A DNA stretch of 64,000 nucleotides, from the NCBI RefSeq assembly GCF_003626535.1, contig NZ_RBAL01000007.1, positions 186,001 through 250,000 of the forward strand, in the 5' to 3' direction. Below are positions 27,554 through 37,637 of the stretch, in pieces. Below the pieces are notes generated by a model. That model saw only the letters and a list, made by a program, of their open reading frames with translations, ran no database searches and had not been told where the DNA came from. Numbering within the stretch: position 1 is the first letter of the stretch; each line of letters begins with the position of its first letter. The DNA comes from Streptomyces hoynatensis (GTDB lineage Bacteria; Actinomycetota; Actinomycetes; Streptomycetales; Streptomycetaceae). The translations under genes and the position numbers were made by a program.

Positions 27554-29242
27554 TCAGACCCCGTACCGCTCCTCGCCCGCGGCCTCTCCCGGCTCCCCGG
27601 CGGCGAGCAGGTCCCCCGCGTCGACGATCCGGTAGGCGTAGCCCTGCTCCGCCAGGAAGCGCTGCCGGTGCGCGGCGAAGTCCTGGTCCACCGTGTCCCT
27701 GGCCACCACCGAGTAGAACCGGGCCTCGTGCCCGTCCGCCTTGGGCCGCAGCACCCGGCCGAGGCGCTGGGCCTCCTCCTGCCGGGAGCCGAAGGTCCCC
27801 GAGACCTGGATGGCGACGGTCGCCTCCGGCAGGTCCACCGAGAAGTTCGCCACCTTCGACACCACGAGCACGCCCAGTTCCCCGGCCCGGAAGGCGTTGA
27901 ACAGCTTCTCGCGCTGCGCGTTCGACGTCTCGCCCTTGATCACCGGCGCGCCCAGCTGCTCGCCGAGCTCGTCGAGCTGGTCGATGTACTGCCCGATCAC
28001 CAGCGTCTGCTGCCCGGCGTGCCGGCGGACCAGCGCCTCGGTGACGCGGCGCTTGGAGTCCGTCGTGGCGCAGAAGCGGTAGCGCTCCTCCGGCTCGGCC
28101 ATGGCGTACGCCAGCCGCTCCGACTCGGTGAGGTCCACCCTGACCTCGACGCAGTCGGCGGGCGCGATGTACCCCTGCGCCTCGATCTCCTTCCACGGCG
28201 CGTCGAAGCGCTTGGGCCCGATCAGCGAGAACACGTCCGACTCCCGGCCGTCCTCGCGGACCAGGGTCGCGGTCAGGCCCAGGCGGCGGCGGGCCTGGAG
28301 GTCGGCGGTGAACTTGAAGACCGGCGCCGGCAGCAGGTGCACCTCGTCGTAGACGATCAGGCCCCAGTCGCGGGAGTCGAACAGCTCCAGGTGCGGGTAG
28401 ACGCCCTTCCGCTTGGTGGTCAGCACCTGGTACGTGGCGATGGTGACCGGGCGGATCTCCTTGCGGGCCCCGCTGTACTCGCCGATCTCGTCCTCGGTCA
28501 GCGAGGTCCTGCGCACCAGCTCCGCCTTCCACTGCCGGGCGGAGACGGTGTTGGTCACCAGGATCAGCGTGGTGGCCTTGGCGGTGGCCATGGCCCCGGC
28601 GCCCACCAGCGTCTTGCCCGCCCCGCAGGGCAGCACCACGACGCCGGAGCCCCCGTGCCAGAAGCCGTCCACGGCCTGCCGCTGGTAAGGGCGCAGCTGC
28701 CAGCCGTCCTCGCGCAGCTCGATGGGGTGCGCCTCGCCGTCCACGTACCCGGCCAGGTCCTCGGCCGGCCAGCCGAGACGCAGTAGCGCCTGCTTGATCT
28801 GCCCGCGCTCCGAGGGGTGCACCAGAACGGTGTCCTCGTCGACGCGCGCGCCCACCAGCGGCTTGATCCGCTTGCTGCGCAGCACCTCCTCCAGCACCGG
28901 CCGGTCGGTCGTCTGGAGCACGAGGCCGTGCGCGGGGTGCTTGACCAGGCTCAGCCGCCCGTAGCGGGCCATCGTCTCGGCCACGTCCACGAGCAGCGCC
29001 TGCGGGACCGGATAGCGCGAGTAGGTCACCAGCGCGTCCACCACCTGCTCGGCGTCGTGCCCGGCGGCCCGCGCGTTCCACAGGCCGAGCGGCGTCACCC
29101 GGTAGGTGTGGATGTGCTCCGGCGCGCGCTCCAGCTCCGCGAACGGCGCGATGGCCCGGCGGCAGTCCTCCGCCCGCTCGTGGTCGACTTCAAGCAGCAG
29201 CGTCTTGTCGCTCTGCACGATGAGCGGCCCAGTCGCCTCCAT
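27554..29242 (-). CDS. XPB/Rad25-type DNA helicase (superfamily 2)
   Basis: 562 residues, close to actinobacterial XPB. The N-terminal damage-recognition-like region precedes the motor. Helicase motifs are LPCGAGKTLVGAGAM (I), IATYQVLTT (Ib region), IVYDEVHLLPA (II, DEVH), LGLTATLVREDG (III) and QRLGRVLRPK (VI). It is a 3'-5' DNA translocase of nucleotide-excision-repair type, although bacterial XPB function is poorly defined. ATG 29242 has GGAGGAGG 4 bases upstream. The helicase-associated protein at 13532 is a plausible functional partner. Confidence 0.92.
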   Translation of the reverse strand: MEATGPLIVQSDKTLLLEVDHERAEDCRRAIAPFAELERAPEHIHTYRVTPLGLWNARAAGHDAEQVVDALVTYSRYPVPQALLVDVAETMARYGRLSLVKHPAHGLVLQTTDRPVLEEVLRSKRIKPLVGARVDEDTVLVHPSERGQIKQALLRLGWPAEDLAGYVDGEAHPIELREDGWQLRPYQRQAVDGFWHGGSGVVVLPCGAGKTLVGAGAMATAKATTLILVTNTVSARQWKAELVRRTSLTEDEIGEYSGARKEIRPVTIATYQVLTTKRKGVYPHLELFDSRDWGLIVYDEVHLLPAPVFKFTADLQARRRLGLTATLVREDGRESDVFSLIGPKRFDAPWKEIEAQGYIAPADCVEVRVDLTESERLAYAMAEPEERYRFCATTDSKRRVTEALVRRHAGQQTLVIGQYIDQLDELGEQLGAPVIKGETSNAQREKLFNAFRAGELGVLVVSKVANFSVDLPEATVAIQVSGTFGSRQEEAQRLGRVLRPKADGHEARFYSVVARDTVDQDFAAHRQRFLAEQGYAYRIVDAGDLLAAGEPGEAAGEERYGV

Positions 29243-29515
29243 GTACCCTCCTCCGGGTTGCGGCATCGCGGCGTCGGATCGCGGCCAAGCCTCCAGTGTG
29301 GCACTTGACGCCGGCCCGCCCCGGCTCGCTCCCGGCCCGCCGCCGGGCCGCCTCCGCCGCCGCCCTGCGCAGCCGTCGTCGTGCGAGCCCCGCCCTCAAT
29401 CGCCCGCACGATCGGCTGATGCACTGGCACGTGCGGTTACGGGGCCGTTATTGTCGTGAGACGACGAAATAAGCCATGAGGCGAGATCAATGGCCGCACC
29501 GTGAGGGAGGTCGCC

Positions 29516-30910
29516 GTGCTGTTGCGTTTCCAGGTCGCCAATCACGCCTCCATCCGGGACGAGCAGGAGATCACGTTCGTCGCCGGAGACGACCGGCCTC
29601 AGCGGGCACAGCGGCCGGTACCCGGCACCCGGCTGGCGGCGGTGCCGGTCGCGGCCGTGTACGGGGCGAATGCCTCCGGCAAGTCCAACGTCGTGTCCGC
29701 CCTGGCCTGGATGCGCCGCGCGGTCCTCGACTCCTTCCGCCACTGGGACCCCGCAGGCGGTGTACCGCGCAGGCCGTTCCGGCTGCGCCAGGACCCGGGC
29801 GCCCACCCCAGCACGTACGAACTGGACTTCGCCGTCGACGGCGTCAGGTACGAGTTCGGCTTCACCGTGGACGACGCGGGCATCCGCGAGGAGTGGCTCG
29901 CGTGCTTTCCCGAGGGCAAACGGCGCAAGCTGTACACGCGGACCGGACCGGGGCCTGACTCGCTCACGTTCGGGCGGTCCCTGGCCGGTCGGCGCAAGAC
30001 CATCTCGGAACTGCTGCGCTCCAACTCGCTCTACCTGTCGGTCGCGGCGGCGCAGAACCACGAGCTCCTCGGGCGCCTCCACCGCTGGTTCCGCGACGAC
30101 CTGCGCACCGCCAGCGACCAGGACTACCGGGCCCGCCTCACCTACACGGTGGGCCTGCTGCGCAGCGGGGACGAACGCAGCCGGGACGCCCTGGTCAACC
30201 TGCTGCGCTTCTCCGACCTGGGCGTGACGAGGCTGGAATTCCACGAGCCGGACGAGAGGCTGCTCGACGAGACCAAGCGCATCCAGGCGGCCCTGAACGA
30301 CGCGGGGGTGCCCTTCCGCCTCGACGCCCCCGAGCATGACGTACGGGTCCGGCATCGCACCGAGGGCGGCACCTTCACCCTGGAACTCGACGAGGAGTCC
30401 AGCGGCACCCGCACCTGGATCGGAATGCTCGGTCCTGTGCTCCTCGCCCTGGGATCGGGCGGCGCCCTCGTCGTCGACGAACTGGACGCCCGGCTGCACC
30501 CGTACCTCGCCGATGCCCTGGTGGGCATGTTCCAGTCGCCCGACGTCAACAGGAAGGGCGCACAGCTGCTCTTCACCACGCACGAGGCCTCGTTGCTCGG
30601 CAACAACGCACGCACCCAGCTCTTCCGCGACCAGGTCTGGTTCACGGAAAAGGACCCGGACACGCTGGGCACACGGCTCTTCCCGATCACCGACTTCCAC
30701 GTCCGGGACTCCCCGGACGCAAAGGACAATCTGGAGAAACGCTACCTGTCGGGGCGGTACGGCGCGCTGCCGTTCCTCGACGACGAACTGTTGCGGCGGA
30801 TGGCCGACGACATCGCGAGTGGAGGAGTCAGTGGGGCGGGGCAAGCCGTTGAAGCGGGGCGGCCCAAAGCGGCCGGAGCTGCGCAGGGTCCTCGTCTACT
30901 GCGAGGGTGA
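29516..30910 (+). CDS. RloA/AbiLi-like AAA-type ATPase of a putative anti-phage pair
   Basis: 464 residues of the SMC/OLD-like AAA_15/AAA_21 group. Walker A is VYGANASGKSNVV at about residue 50, Walker B is ALVVDELDARLHPYL near 325 and the H-loop is FTTHEASLLGNN. RloA-type ATPases pair with RloB Toprim-like effectors (AbiL, RloAB), a set of phage-abortive systems. GTG 29516 is chosen over GTG 29501 because GAGGGAGG lies 5 bases upstream of it and the product then begins MLLRFQVANHASIRDEQE, as relatives do. The last 80 bases overlap the RloB reading frame. Local base composition is visibly less GC-rich than in neighbours, consistent with transfer. Confidence 0.82.
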   Translation: MLLRFQVANHASIRDEQEITFVAGDDRPQRAQRPVPGTRLAAVPVAAVYGANASGKSNVVSALAWMRRAVLDSFRHWDPAGGVPRRPFRLRQDPGAHPSTYELDFAVDGVRYEFGFTVDDAGIREEWLACFPEGKRRKLYTRTGPGPDSLTFGRSLAGRRKTISELLRSNSLYLSVAAAQNHELLGRLHRWFRDDLRTASDQDYRARLTYTVGLLRSGDERSRDALVNLLRFSDLGVTRLEFHEPDERLLDETKRIQAALNDAGVPFRLDAPEHDVRVRHRTEGGTFTLELDEESSGTRTWIGMLGPVLLALGSGGALVVDELDARLHPYLADALVGMFQSPDVNRKGAQLLFTTHEASLLGNNARTQLFRDQVWFTEKDPDTLGTRLFPITDFHVRDSPDAKDNLEKRYLSGRYGALPFLDDELLRRMADDIASGGVSGAGQAVEAGRPKAAGAAQGPRLLRG

Positions 30911-31127
30911 GCGCACCGAGGACCAGTACTTCCGCGGCTTGAGAAGCGACCTTCGGGGCCTTCCTGTCCAGGTGGTGGTCGGGCCCCATTCGGCCGCCGT
31001 CGAGCGGGCCGGAGCGCTGCGCGCCGCCGCGGCACCCGGCCGTCTCGGGCACCAGGCCAACCCGTGGACGGACGTGGACGTGCTCGTCGAAGGATTGCTG
31101 GCGCAACGGCGGCAGGCGCGGGCGTGA
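30831..31127 (+). pseudogene. RloB-family (AbiLii-like) effector, internally deleted remnant
   Basis: 98 codons from GTG 30831, preceded by GGAGGA. The N-terminus is typical RloB: KPLKRGGPKRPELRRVLVYC, then EGERTEDQYFRGL, which carries the first Toprim acidic residues. After about residue 62 the sequence jumps to QANPWTDVDVLVEGLLAQRR, which resembles the C-terminal end of RloB proteins. The middle, including the usual DxD-type acidic motif and the NPCFELWLLLHF block, is missing. Family members are about 200 residues. The reading frame is preserved across the presumed deletion, so a short protein could still be made, but it should be inactive. Confidence 0.7.
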
Positions 31128-31148
31128 GCGGAGCGGTCTGCCGGCGGC

Positions 31149-31808
31149 TCAGGCCGCGCCCAGTGCCTTGGCCACGGCGTCGCGGACCTCCGCGTCGGTG
31201 GGGGTGGAAAGGCCGCGGGAGGCGGCGAGTTCGGCCAGGGAGGTCATGGGGACCTCGGGGAGGCCGCAGGGCGTGAAGGTCCCGAACGCCGCGAGGTCGG
31301 GCGCGATGTTCAGCGCGAAGCCGTGGCTGGTGATGCTGCCGCGGACCCGCATGCCGATCGAGGCCAGCTTGCGGTGTTCCGGGGTCCACACGCCGACGAG
31401 GCTCTGCTCCTTGCGTGGGGTGTCGCGCCGCACGGCGGGGTAGCCGAGCGAGCCGAGGGCCTCGATCAGGCCGTTCTCCACCCAGCGGACCAGGTCGCCC
31501 GGCCGGAAGCGCCGCGTCTCGCGCAGGTTCAGCACGAGGTAGCCGACGAGCTGCCCCGGGCCGTGGTACGTGGCCTGGCCGCCGCGGTCCACGGGCACCA
31601 GCGGGACGGTGGGGTCAGCGGGCAGCTCGTGCGCCGGGGTGCGCGCGCCGTAGGTGATGACCGGGGGGTGGCCGAGGAAGACCAGCCGGTCGGGTATCAG
31701 CCCGGCCCGGCGCTGCTCCACCCACTCCCCCATGCGCGCCGTCGCCTCCGGGTACGGGATCTCGCCGAGGTCGACTCGTTCCAGTGCGGAGGGGGCGCGT
31801 TCGTTCAC
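31149..31808 (-). CDS. lipB: Lipoyl(octanoyl) transferase LipB
   Basis: 219 residues. Family blocks are LVFLGHPPVITYGARTP, GGQATYHGPGQLVGYLVLNL, RKLASIGMRVRGSITSHGFA and FTPCGLPE. The last two hold the catalytic Lys and Cys. It moves octanoyl from acyl carrier protein to lipoate-dependent enzymes, the first step of lipoate synthesis. LipA is not adjacent. GTG 31808 is the best start; its ribosome site is weak, and upstream sequence is repeat DNA. Confidence 0.95.
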   Translation of the reverse strand: MNERAPSALERVDLGEIPYPEATARMGEWVEQRRAGLIPDRLVFLGHPPVITYGARTPAHELPADPTVPLVPVDRGGQATYHGPGQLVGYLVLNLRETRRFRPGDLVRWVENGLIEALGSLGYPAVRRDTPRKEQSLVGVWTPEHRKLASIGMRVRGSITSHGFALNIAPDLAAFGTFTPCGLPEVPMTSLAELAASRGLSTPTDAEVRDAVAKALGAA

Positions 31809-31846
31809 TCCGGCAAGGCTAGTCCCGCCTCCCGCCGGGGTGTTCC

Positions 31847-31946
31847 GGCAGGTCCCCGGTATCCGGGCAGGCCCCGGGAGTCGGCTCAGGCCCCGGTATC
31901 CGGGCAGGCCCCGGGAGCGCGGGCAGGCCCCGGGAGTCCGGGCAGG
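31847..31946. repeat. Tandem repeat array A upstream of lipB (five units of 18-19 bases)
   Basis: Units such as GGGCAGGCCCCGGGAGTCC alternate with GGTATCC-ending forms: starts at 31847, 31865, 31884, 31902 and 31921, with a partial sixth. It fills the gap just upstream of the lipB start and could affect its promoter. Confidence 0.8.
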
Positions 31947-31978
31947 TGGCGGAGGCGGATGGACCTGCCCGCGGCGCC

Positions 31979-32083
31979 CGTGGGCGATCAGACCGCGCCC
32001 GTGGACGATAGGCCACGCCCGTGGACGATCAGACCGCGCCCGTGGGCGATCAGACCGCGGCCGTGGGCGATCAGGCCGCGCCC
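31979..32083. repeat. Tandem repeat array B (five units of 20-21 bases) overlapping the DUF4031 gene end
   Basis: Units begin CGTGGGCGATCAGACCGCGC, with variants CGTGGACGAT; starts are at 31979, 32000, 32020, 32041 and 32062. The last copy contains the stop codon of the DUF4031 gene (32071). The sequence is unrelated to array A about 30 bases away. Confidence 0.8.
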
Positions 32084-32343
32084 CGCCGGCGCTTGCGCCG
32101 CCGCAGTCCCGCCGCGTGCAGCCGCCGTACCAGTTCCCGGCTGTCGGCCTCCACCGCGCCCGCGGCCACCGCGTCGGCATAGCGTTCCGCGGGCAGGTCG
32201 TAGTGGTCGCGTTCGAAGGCGCGCCGCGGCGTGCCCAGCCGCGCCGCGAAGGCGTGCAGCTCGGCGAGGGATTCGTCGCTGATCAGGTGCGACCACATGC
32301 GGCCGCGCCCGGGCCAGGTCGGCGGGTCGATGTACACGGTCAC
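32071..32343 (-). CDS. DUF4031 family protein
   Basis: 90 residues, the usual size for DUF4031. Conserved segments are VYIDPPTWPGRGRMWSHLIS, ELHAFAARLG, FERDHYDLPAERYADAVAAG and SRELVRRLHAAGLRRRKR. Function is unknown. GTG 32343 overlaps the stop of the upstream gene by 4 bases; a GTG at 32337 is an alternative start. The C-terminal basic tail ends in repeat DNA. Confidence 0.85.
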   Translation of the reverse strand: MTVYIDPPTWPGRGRMWSHLISDESLAELHAFAARLGTPRRAFERDHYDLPAERYADAVAAGAVEADSRELVRRLHAAGLRRRKRRRGAA

Positions 32344-32714
32344 CGGCGGGCCCTCGCCAGCGAGCCCAGCGGGGCGACCGCGGCGCCCGAGCGCCCGCAC
32401 ACCCACTGCGGGTCCTCGCCGAGTTCCGGCTCCACATCCAGGGCGTGCGGTTGCGCGCCGGCGCACAGCGGGCACAGCGGCCAGCGCCCGTGGTGCCCGA
32501 GCAGGGCGTCCTGCATGTCCTGCGCCAGCAGGCCGGGGACGAAGCAGGCGCCCGCCGGCCACTGCTCCGACCACCAGCGGCGATGGGAGACCGCCTGCTC
32601 CAGCAACGAGACCTCCGCGGGACCCGCCAGCCCGTCCGCGGTCAGGTCGGCCAGGACCAGGGCGCGGCCCCGGTGGATGGCCTCTTCCGAAGGTGCCTGC
32701 TCCATACAGACCAT
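32340..32714 (-). CDS. Hypothetical protein with CPLC/C zinc-ribbon-like motif
   Basis: 124 residues. An N-terminal helical part (ADGLAGPAEVSLLEQAVSHR) is followed by HGRWPLCPLCAGAQPHALDV and QWVCGRSGA, three Cys that may bind metal. It has no recognised function. It is the first gene of a two-gene operon with the DUF4031 gene (4-base overlap). Starts at 32714 or 32705 are equally possible. Confidence 0.7.
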   Translation of the reverse strand: MVCMEQAPSEEAIHRGRALVLADLTADGLAGPAEVSLLEQAVSHRRWWSEQWPAGACFVPGLLAQDMQDALLGHHGRWPLCPLCAGAQPHALDVEPELGEDPQWVCGRSGAAVAPLGSLARARR

Positions 32715-32948
32715 TGCACCAGAGCACCCCGCGTTCCGGCAGCTCGCCGGAAACCCACAGGGCGCCTCCCCACCGCCCGCACCCGCGAGGCCCCCGTACC
32801 GCCTCCCCGCCCGTCCACCGGCGTCCCTCGGGGGCCGTCCACCCGCCGGTTCCCGCCCGCCCCGTCCGCCCGTCTCGTCTACTCGCGTCGTCTACCCGCA
32901 TTGACCCAGTCCGCACACGGGTAGAGGGGGGTTGACGGAGCACGTGAT

Positions 32949-32993
32949 CGAAAATACGTTTCGCCTGTGAGGAATGCGATGAAGGAAAATTTC
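32949..32993. promoter_or_regulatory. Two GAAA/TTTC palindromes at the RpiR-regulator start
   Basis: CGAAA-ATACG-TTTCG (32949-32963) lies just before the start, and GAAAATTTC (32985-32993) lies just inside the gene. RpiR/MurR-family repressors bind such AT-rich palindromes, so this pair is a candidate autoregulatory operator. Confidence 0.5.
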
Positions 32994-33923
32994 GTCCGGC
33001 GGCCCCTCCGACCACGTCCCGTCGCCGTCGCGCCCCGGCCGGCGCCGCCGGAGCCGGGGGCGCTCGCCGCGAAGGTGCGGACCATGGCCCCCTCCATGAC
33101 GCGTTCCATGCAGCGGGTGGCCGAGACGGTCGCCGCCGACCCGGCGGGCTGCGCCGCCCTCACCGTCACCGGCCTCGCCGAGCGCACCGGCACCAGCGAG
33201 GCCACCGTCGTCCGCACCGCCCGGCTGCTCGGCTACCCCGGGTACCGGGACCTGCGGCTCGCGCTGGCCGGGCTCGCCGCCCAGCAGGCCTCGGGTGCGG
33301 CGCCCGCCGTCACCGCCGACATCTCCGTGGACGACCCGCTCAGCGAGGTGGTGAGCAAGCTGGCGCAGGACGAGCGCCAGACCCTCACCGACACCGCGGG
33401 CGCCCTCGACCTCGCCCAGCTGGAGGCGACGGTCAGCGCGCTGGCCTCGGCCCGGCGCATCGACGTGTACGGCATCGGCGCCTCCTCCCTCGTCGCGCAG
33501 GACCTGGCGCAGAAGCTGCTGCGGATCGGCCTGGTCGCCCACGCGCACTCCGACCCGCACCTGGCCGTCACGAACGCGGTCCAGCTGCGCACCGGCGACG
33601 TCGCCGTGGCGATCACCCACTCCGGCCGTACGGTGGACGTGATCGAGCCACTTCAGGCCGCGTTCGACCACGGCGCGACCACCGTGGCGATCACCGGGCG
33701 TCCCGACGGGGAGGTGACCCAGTACGCCGACCACGTGCTGACCACCTCGACCGCCAGGGAGAGCGAGCTGCGGCCCGCCGCGATGTCGAGCAGGACCAGT
33801 CAGCTGCTCGTCATCGACTGCCTGTTCATCGGCGTCGCCCAGCGCACCTACGAGTCGGCCGCCCCCGCGCTGCACGCCAGCTACGAGGCGCTCGCCCACC
33901 GGCACTCGCCGCGCCTGCGCTGA
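32979..33923 (+). CDS. MurR/RpiR-family transcriptional regulator with SIS domain
   Basis: 314 residues. The N-terminal HTH_6 domain is at about residues 25-100 (TGLAERTGTSEATVVRTARL), and the SIS sugar-phosphate domain follows (IDVYGIGASSLVAQDLAQKL, AITHSGRTVDVI). It probably senses N-acetylmuramate 6-phosphate or a related sugar phosphate. It lies 141 bases upstream of murQ on the same strand, which supports a MurR-like role. ATG 32979 is preferred (GAGG 6 bases upstream) over GTG 32967. Confidence 0.92.
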   Translation: MKENFVRRPLRPRPVAVAPRPAPPEPGALAAKVRTMAPSMTRSMQRVAETVAADPAGCAALTVTGLAERTGTSEATVVRTARLLGYPGYRDLRLALAGLAAQQASGAAPAVTADISVDDPLSEVVSKLAQDERQTLTDTAGALDLAQLEATVSALASARRIDVYGIGASSLVAQDLAQKLLRIGLVAHAHSDPHLAVTNAVQLRTGDVAVAITHSGRTVDVIEPLQAAFDHGATTVAITGRPDGEVTQYADHVLTTSTARESELRPAAMSSRTSQLLVIDCLFIGVAQRTYESAAPALHASYEALAHRHSPRLR

Positions 33924-34064
33924 GCGCGCGACCCGCGCGCCGCCCCCGTTTTTCCCGCCCGACCGCCCGATGTCTCCCCCGCCATTCCCGGGGCCCGCGG
34001 ACGACGTCTCGCCGGCCCCGGCACCGGCGGGGGCGGGCCCCCGACCGGAGAGAGCCGCTCCCGT

Positions 34065-34973
34065 ATGTCCACCGACTTCGACGCGCTGACCACAGAGGCG
34101 TACCGCCCGGAACTGGCCGAAATCGACCGGCGTTCCACGCTCGACATCGCACGCGCCATGAACGCAGAGGACGCCCTCGTGCCCGCCGCCGTGGGCGCGG
34201 AACTGCCGCGGATCGCCGCCGCCATCGACGCGGCGGCCGCGCGCATGTCCCGCGGCGGGCGGCTGTTCTACCTGGGCGCGGGCACGGCCGGGCGCCTCGG
34301 CGTGCTGGACGCCAGCGAGTGCCCGCCCACCTTCAACACCGACCCCGGCCAGGTGGTGGGGCTCATCGCGGGCGGGCCCGGGGCCTTCGTGACGGCCGTG
34401 GAGGGGGCCGAGGACAGCGCCCTGCTGGCCAAGGCGGACCTGGACGCGCAGGGCCTCACGGCCGGTGACGTGGTGCTGGGCGTCTCCGCCTCGGGGCGCA
34501 CGCCCTATGCGGTGGGCGCCGTCGAATACGCCCGCGCGCTGGGCGCCCTGACCATCGGCGTGTCCTGCAACGCCGACTCCCCGCTGGCCGCCGCCGCCGA
34601 GCACGGCATCGAGGTGGTCGTCGGGCCCGAGCTGATCGCCGGCTCCACCCGGCTGAAGGCGGGCACCGCGCAGAAGCTGGTGCTCAACATGATCTCGACC
34701 ATCACGATGATCAAGCTGGGCAAGACCTACGGGAACCTGATGGTGGACGTCAGGGCCTCCAACGAGAAGCTGCGGGCCCGTTCCCGGCGCATCGTGCACC
34801 TGGCCACCGGCGCCCCGGACGAGGTGATCGAGGCCGCCCTGACCGAGACCGGCGGCGAGGTGAAGAACGCGATCCTCACCATCCTGGGGAACGTCGACGC
34901 CCCCACCGCGGGCCGGCTGCTCACCGAGTCGGGCGGCCACCTGCGGGCGGCCCTGGCCGCGGCACACGGCTGA
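34065..34973 (+). CDS. murQ: N-acetylmuramic acid 6-phosphate etherase MurQ
   Basis: 302 residues of canonical length. The double-SIS fold shows GGRLFYLGAGTAGRLGVLDA with ECPPTFNTDP and GVSASGRTPYAVGAVEYAR. It removes the D-lactyl ether from MurNAc-6-phosphate, giving GlcNAc-6-phosphate for wall recycling. The product feeds NagA encoded at 49025. The RpiR-type regulator lies upstream. Confidence 0.96.
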   Translation: MSTDFDALTTEAYRPELAEIDRRSTLDIARAMNAEDALVPAAVGAELPRIAAAIDAAAARMSRGGRLFYLGAGTAGRLGVLDASECPPTFNTDPGQVVGLIAGGPGAFVTAVEGAEDSALLAKADLDAQGLTAGDVVLGVSASGRTPYAVGAVEYARALGALTIGVSCNADSPLAAAAEHGIEVVVGPELIAGSTRLKAGTAQKLVLNMISTITMIKLGKTYGNLMVDVRASNEKLRARSRRIVHLATGAPDEVIEAALTETGGEVKNAILTILGNVDAPTAGRLLTESGGHLRAALAAAHG

Positions 34974-35001
34974 GCCCCGGCGCACTGCTGAGCCCCGGCG
35001 C
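34970..35001. repeat. Direct repeat CTGAGCCCCGGCGC spanning the murQ stop
   Basis: The 14-base sequence occurs at 34970 and 34988 (18-base period), so the murQ stop region is duplicated. This is a small local duplication without coding effect. Confidence 0.5.
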
Positions 35002-35054
35002 GCGGCCGGGCCGCGCCCCGGGGCGGCGGCCGGGGGCTGCTCCCGGCGGCGGCT

Positions 35055-35507
35055 TCAGCGGGCGGCCTCGTAGACCGCGGCGGTCGCGGCGCCGTACGCC
35101 AGGTGCGGCGCGAGGTCGGAGATCCAGGAGCCCGCGCTCCACGTGCGCGGGTCGGTCACGCCGAACGCGGTCGCCGGCCCGTCGCTGCCGGCCATCGCCG
35201 CCAGGCCGAGCAGGGGCGCGGCCAGCCAGGCGGAGGGGCCGCCACGCCGCCCCCTGGCCAGCCCGTACAGCGCACCCACGCCGAGGCCCGTGACGTAGCC
35301 GAGCAGCGCGCCTGCCGCCTGCTCGCGGTGGGCGGCGCCCGCCGAGTCCCCGGGCGAGACGCCGACCGCCCGCGCGGCCTTGTCGGCGACCTGCGCGGGC
35401 AGGTCGCTTGACGGGCGCCCGCGCACCAGCATGTCGCCGTAGGTGGTGACGTTCAGGGCGGCGGTGCCCGCGGCTCCCGCCAGCAGGCCCTTGGCGAGTG
35501 GGTGCAT
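35055..35507 (-). CDS. Small multi-pass membrane protein of unknown function
   Basis: 150 residues. It starts MHPLAKGLLAGAAGTAALNV at ATG 35507, with GAGGAGG upstream. Hydrophobic stretches are at the N-terminus (GLLAGAAGTAALNVTTYGDM), the middle (ALLGYVTGLGVGALYGLAR and AWLAAPLLGLAAMAG) and the end (LAYGAATAAVYEAA). No family is recognised. It lies convergent to murQ and downstream of groEL, from which a hairpin separates it. Confidence 0.7.
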   Translation of the reverse strand: MHPLAKGLLAGAAGTAALNVTTYGDMLVRGRPSSDLPAQVADKAARAVGVSPGDSAGAAHREQAAGALLGYVTGLGVGALYGLARGRRGGPSAWLAAPLLGLAAMAGSDGPATAFGVTDPRTWSAGSWISDLAPHLAYGAATAAVYEAAR

Positions 35508-35716
35508 CGGCTCCTCCTCGGCTTCTCGCGGCTGCTCCCCGGCCCGCTGCCAGGCCGCGGTCAGGCCCCGCACCGGCCCGGGGACCGGGCGTCGGCCACC
35601 CGCACACGCAAGGGGCACATGGCGCTCGCGAACCGGCCGGAGCCCGGTCCGCGCCCGGGTACCCGGCGCGCGCGCCGCCACACGGCCCCGCGCCCGGGGA
35701 ACCCGCGAACGGCGAA

Positions 35717-35745
35717 GGGCGGCACCCCGCGCCGGGGTGCCGCCC
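35717..35745 (-). terminator. Terminator of groEL
   Basis: A perfect 12-base-pair stem (GGGCGGCACCCC with GGGGTGCCGCCC) and a 5-base loop, GCGCC, begin about 25 bases past the groEL stop. Confidence 0.75.
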
Positions 35746-35769
35746 GAGTGGCCCTGGGGCCGGCCGGAC

Positions 35770-37533
<1,764 letters not shown>

Positions 37534-37551
37534 TCACCGAACCGGTCCTTG

Positions 37552-37614
37552 CTGTCACTCTCGCCCGGAGAGTGCTAACACTCATGATTAGCACTCTCCC
37601 CAGGCGAGTGCAAA
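37552..37614 (-). promoter_or_regulatory. Two tandem CIRCE elements upstream of groEL
   Basis: Plus-strand reading: TTAGCACTC-N9-GAGTGCAAA at 37588-37614 (one mismatch to consensus) and CTGTCACTC-N9-GAGTGCTAA at 37552-37578 (left arm degenerate). They are 9 bases apart, so four half-sites repeat at 9-base gaps. CIRCE is the HrcA repressor operator of heat-shock genes. Confidence 0.9.
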
Positions 37615-37637
37615 CCCCCCGCGCCCCCGGACGCGCC

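Noticed and set aside
31847..32083. Possible CRISPR array
   Set aside because: Units are contiguous tandem repeats of 18-21 bases without unique spacers, and no cas gene is present.
37570..37596. GAGTGCTAA-N9-TTAGCACTC read as a CIRCE
   Set aside because: The arm order is reversed relative to the consensus TTAGCACTC-N9-GAGTGCTAA. The true elements use the neighbouring half-sites on either side.
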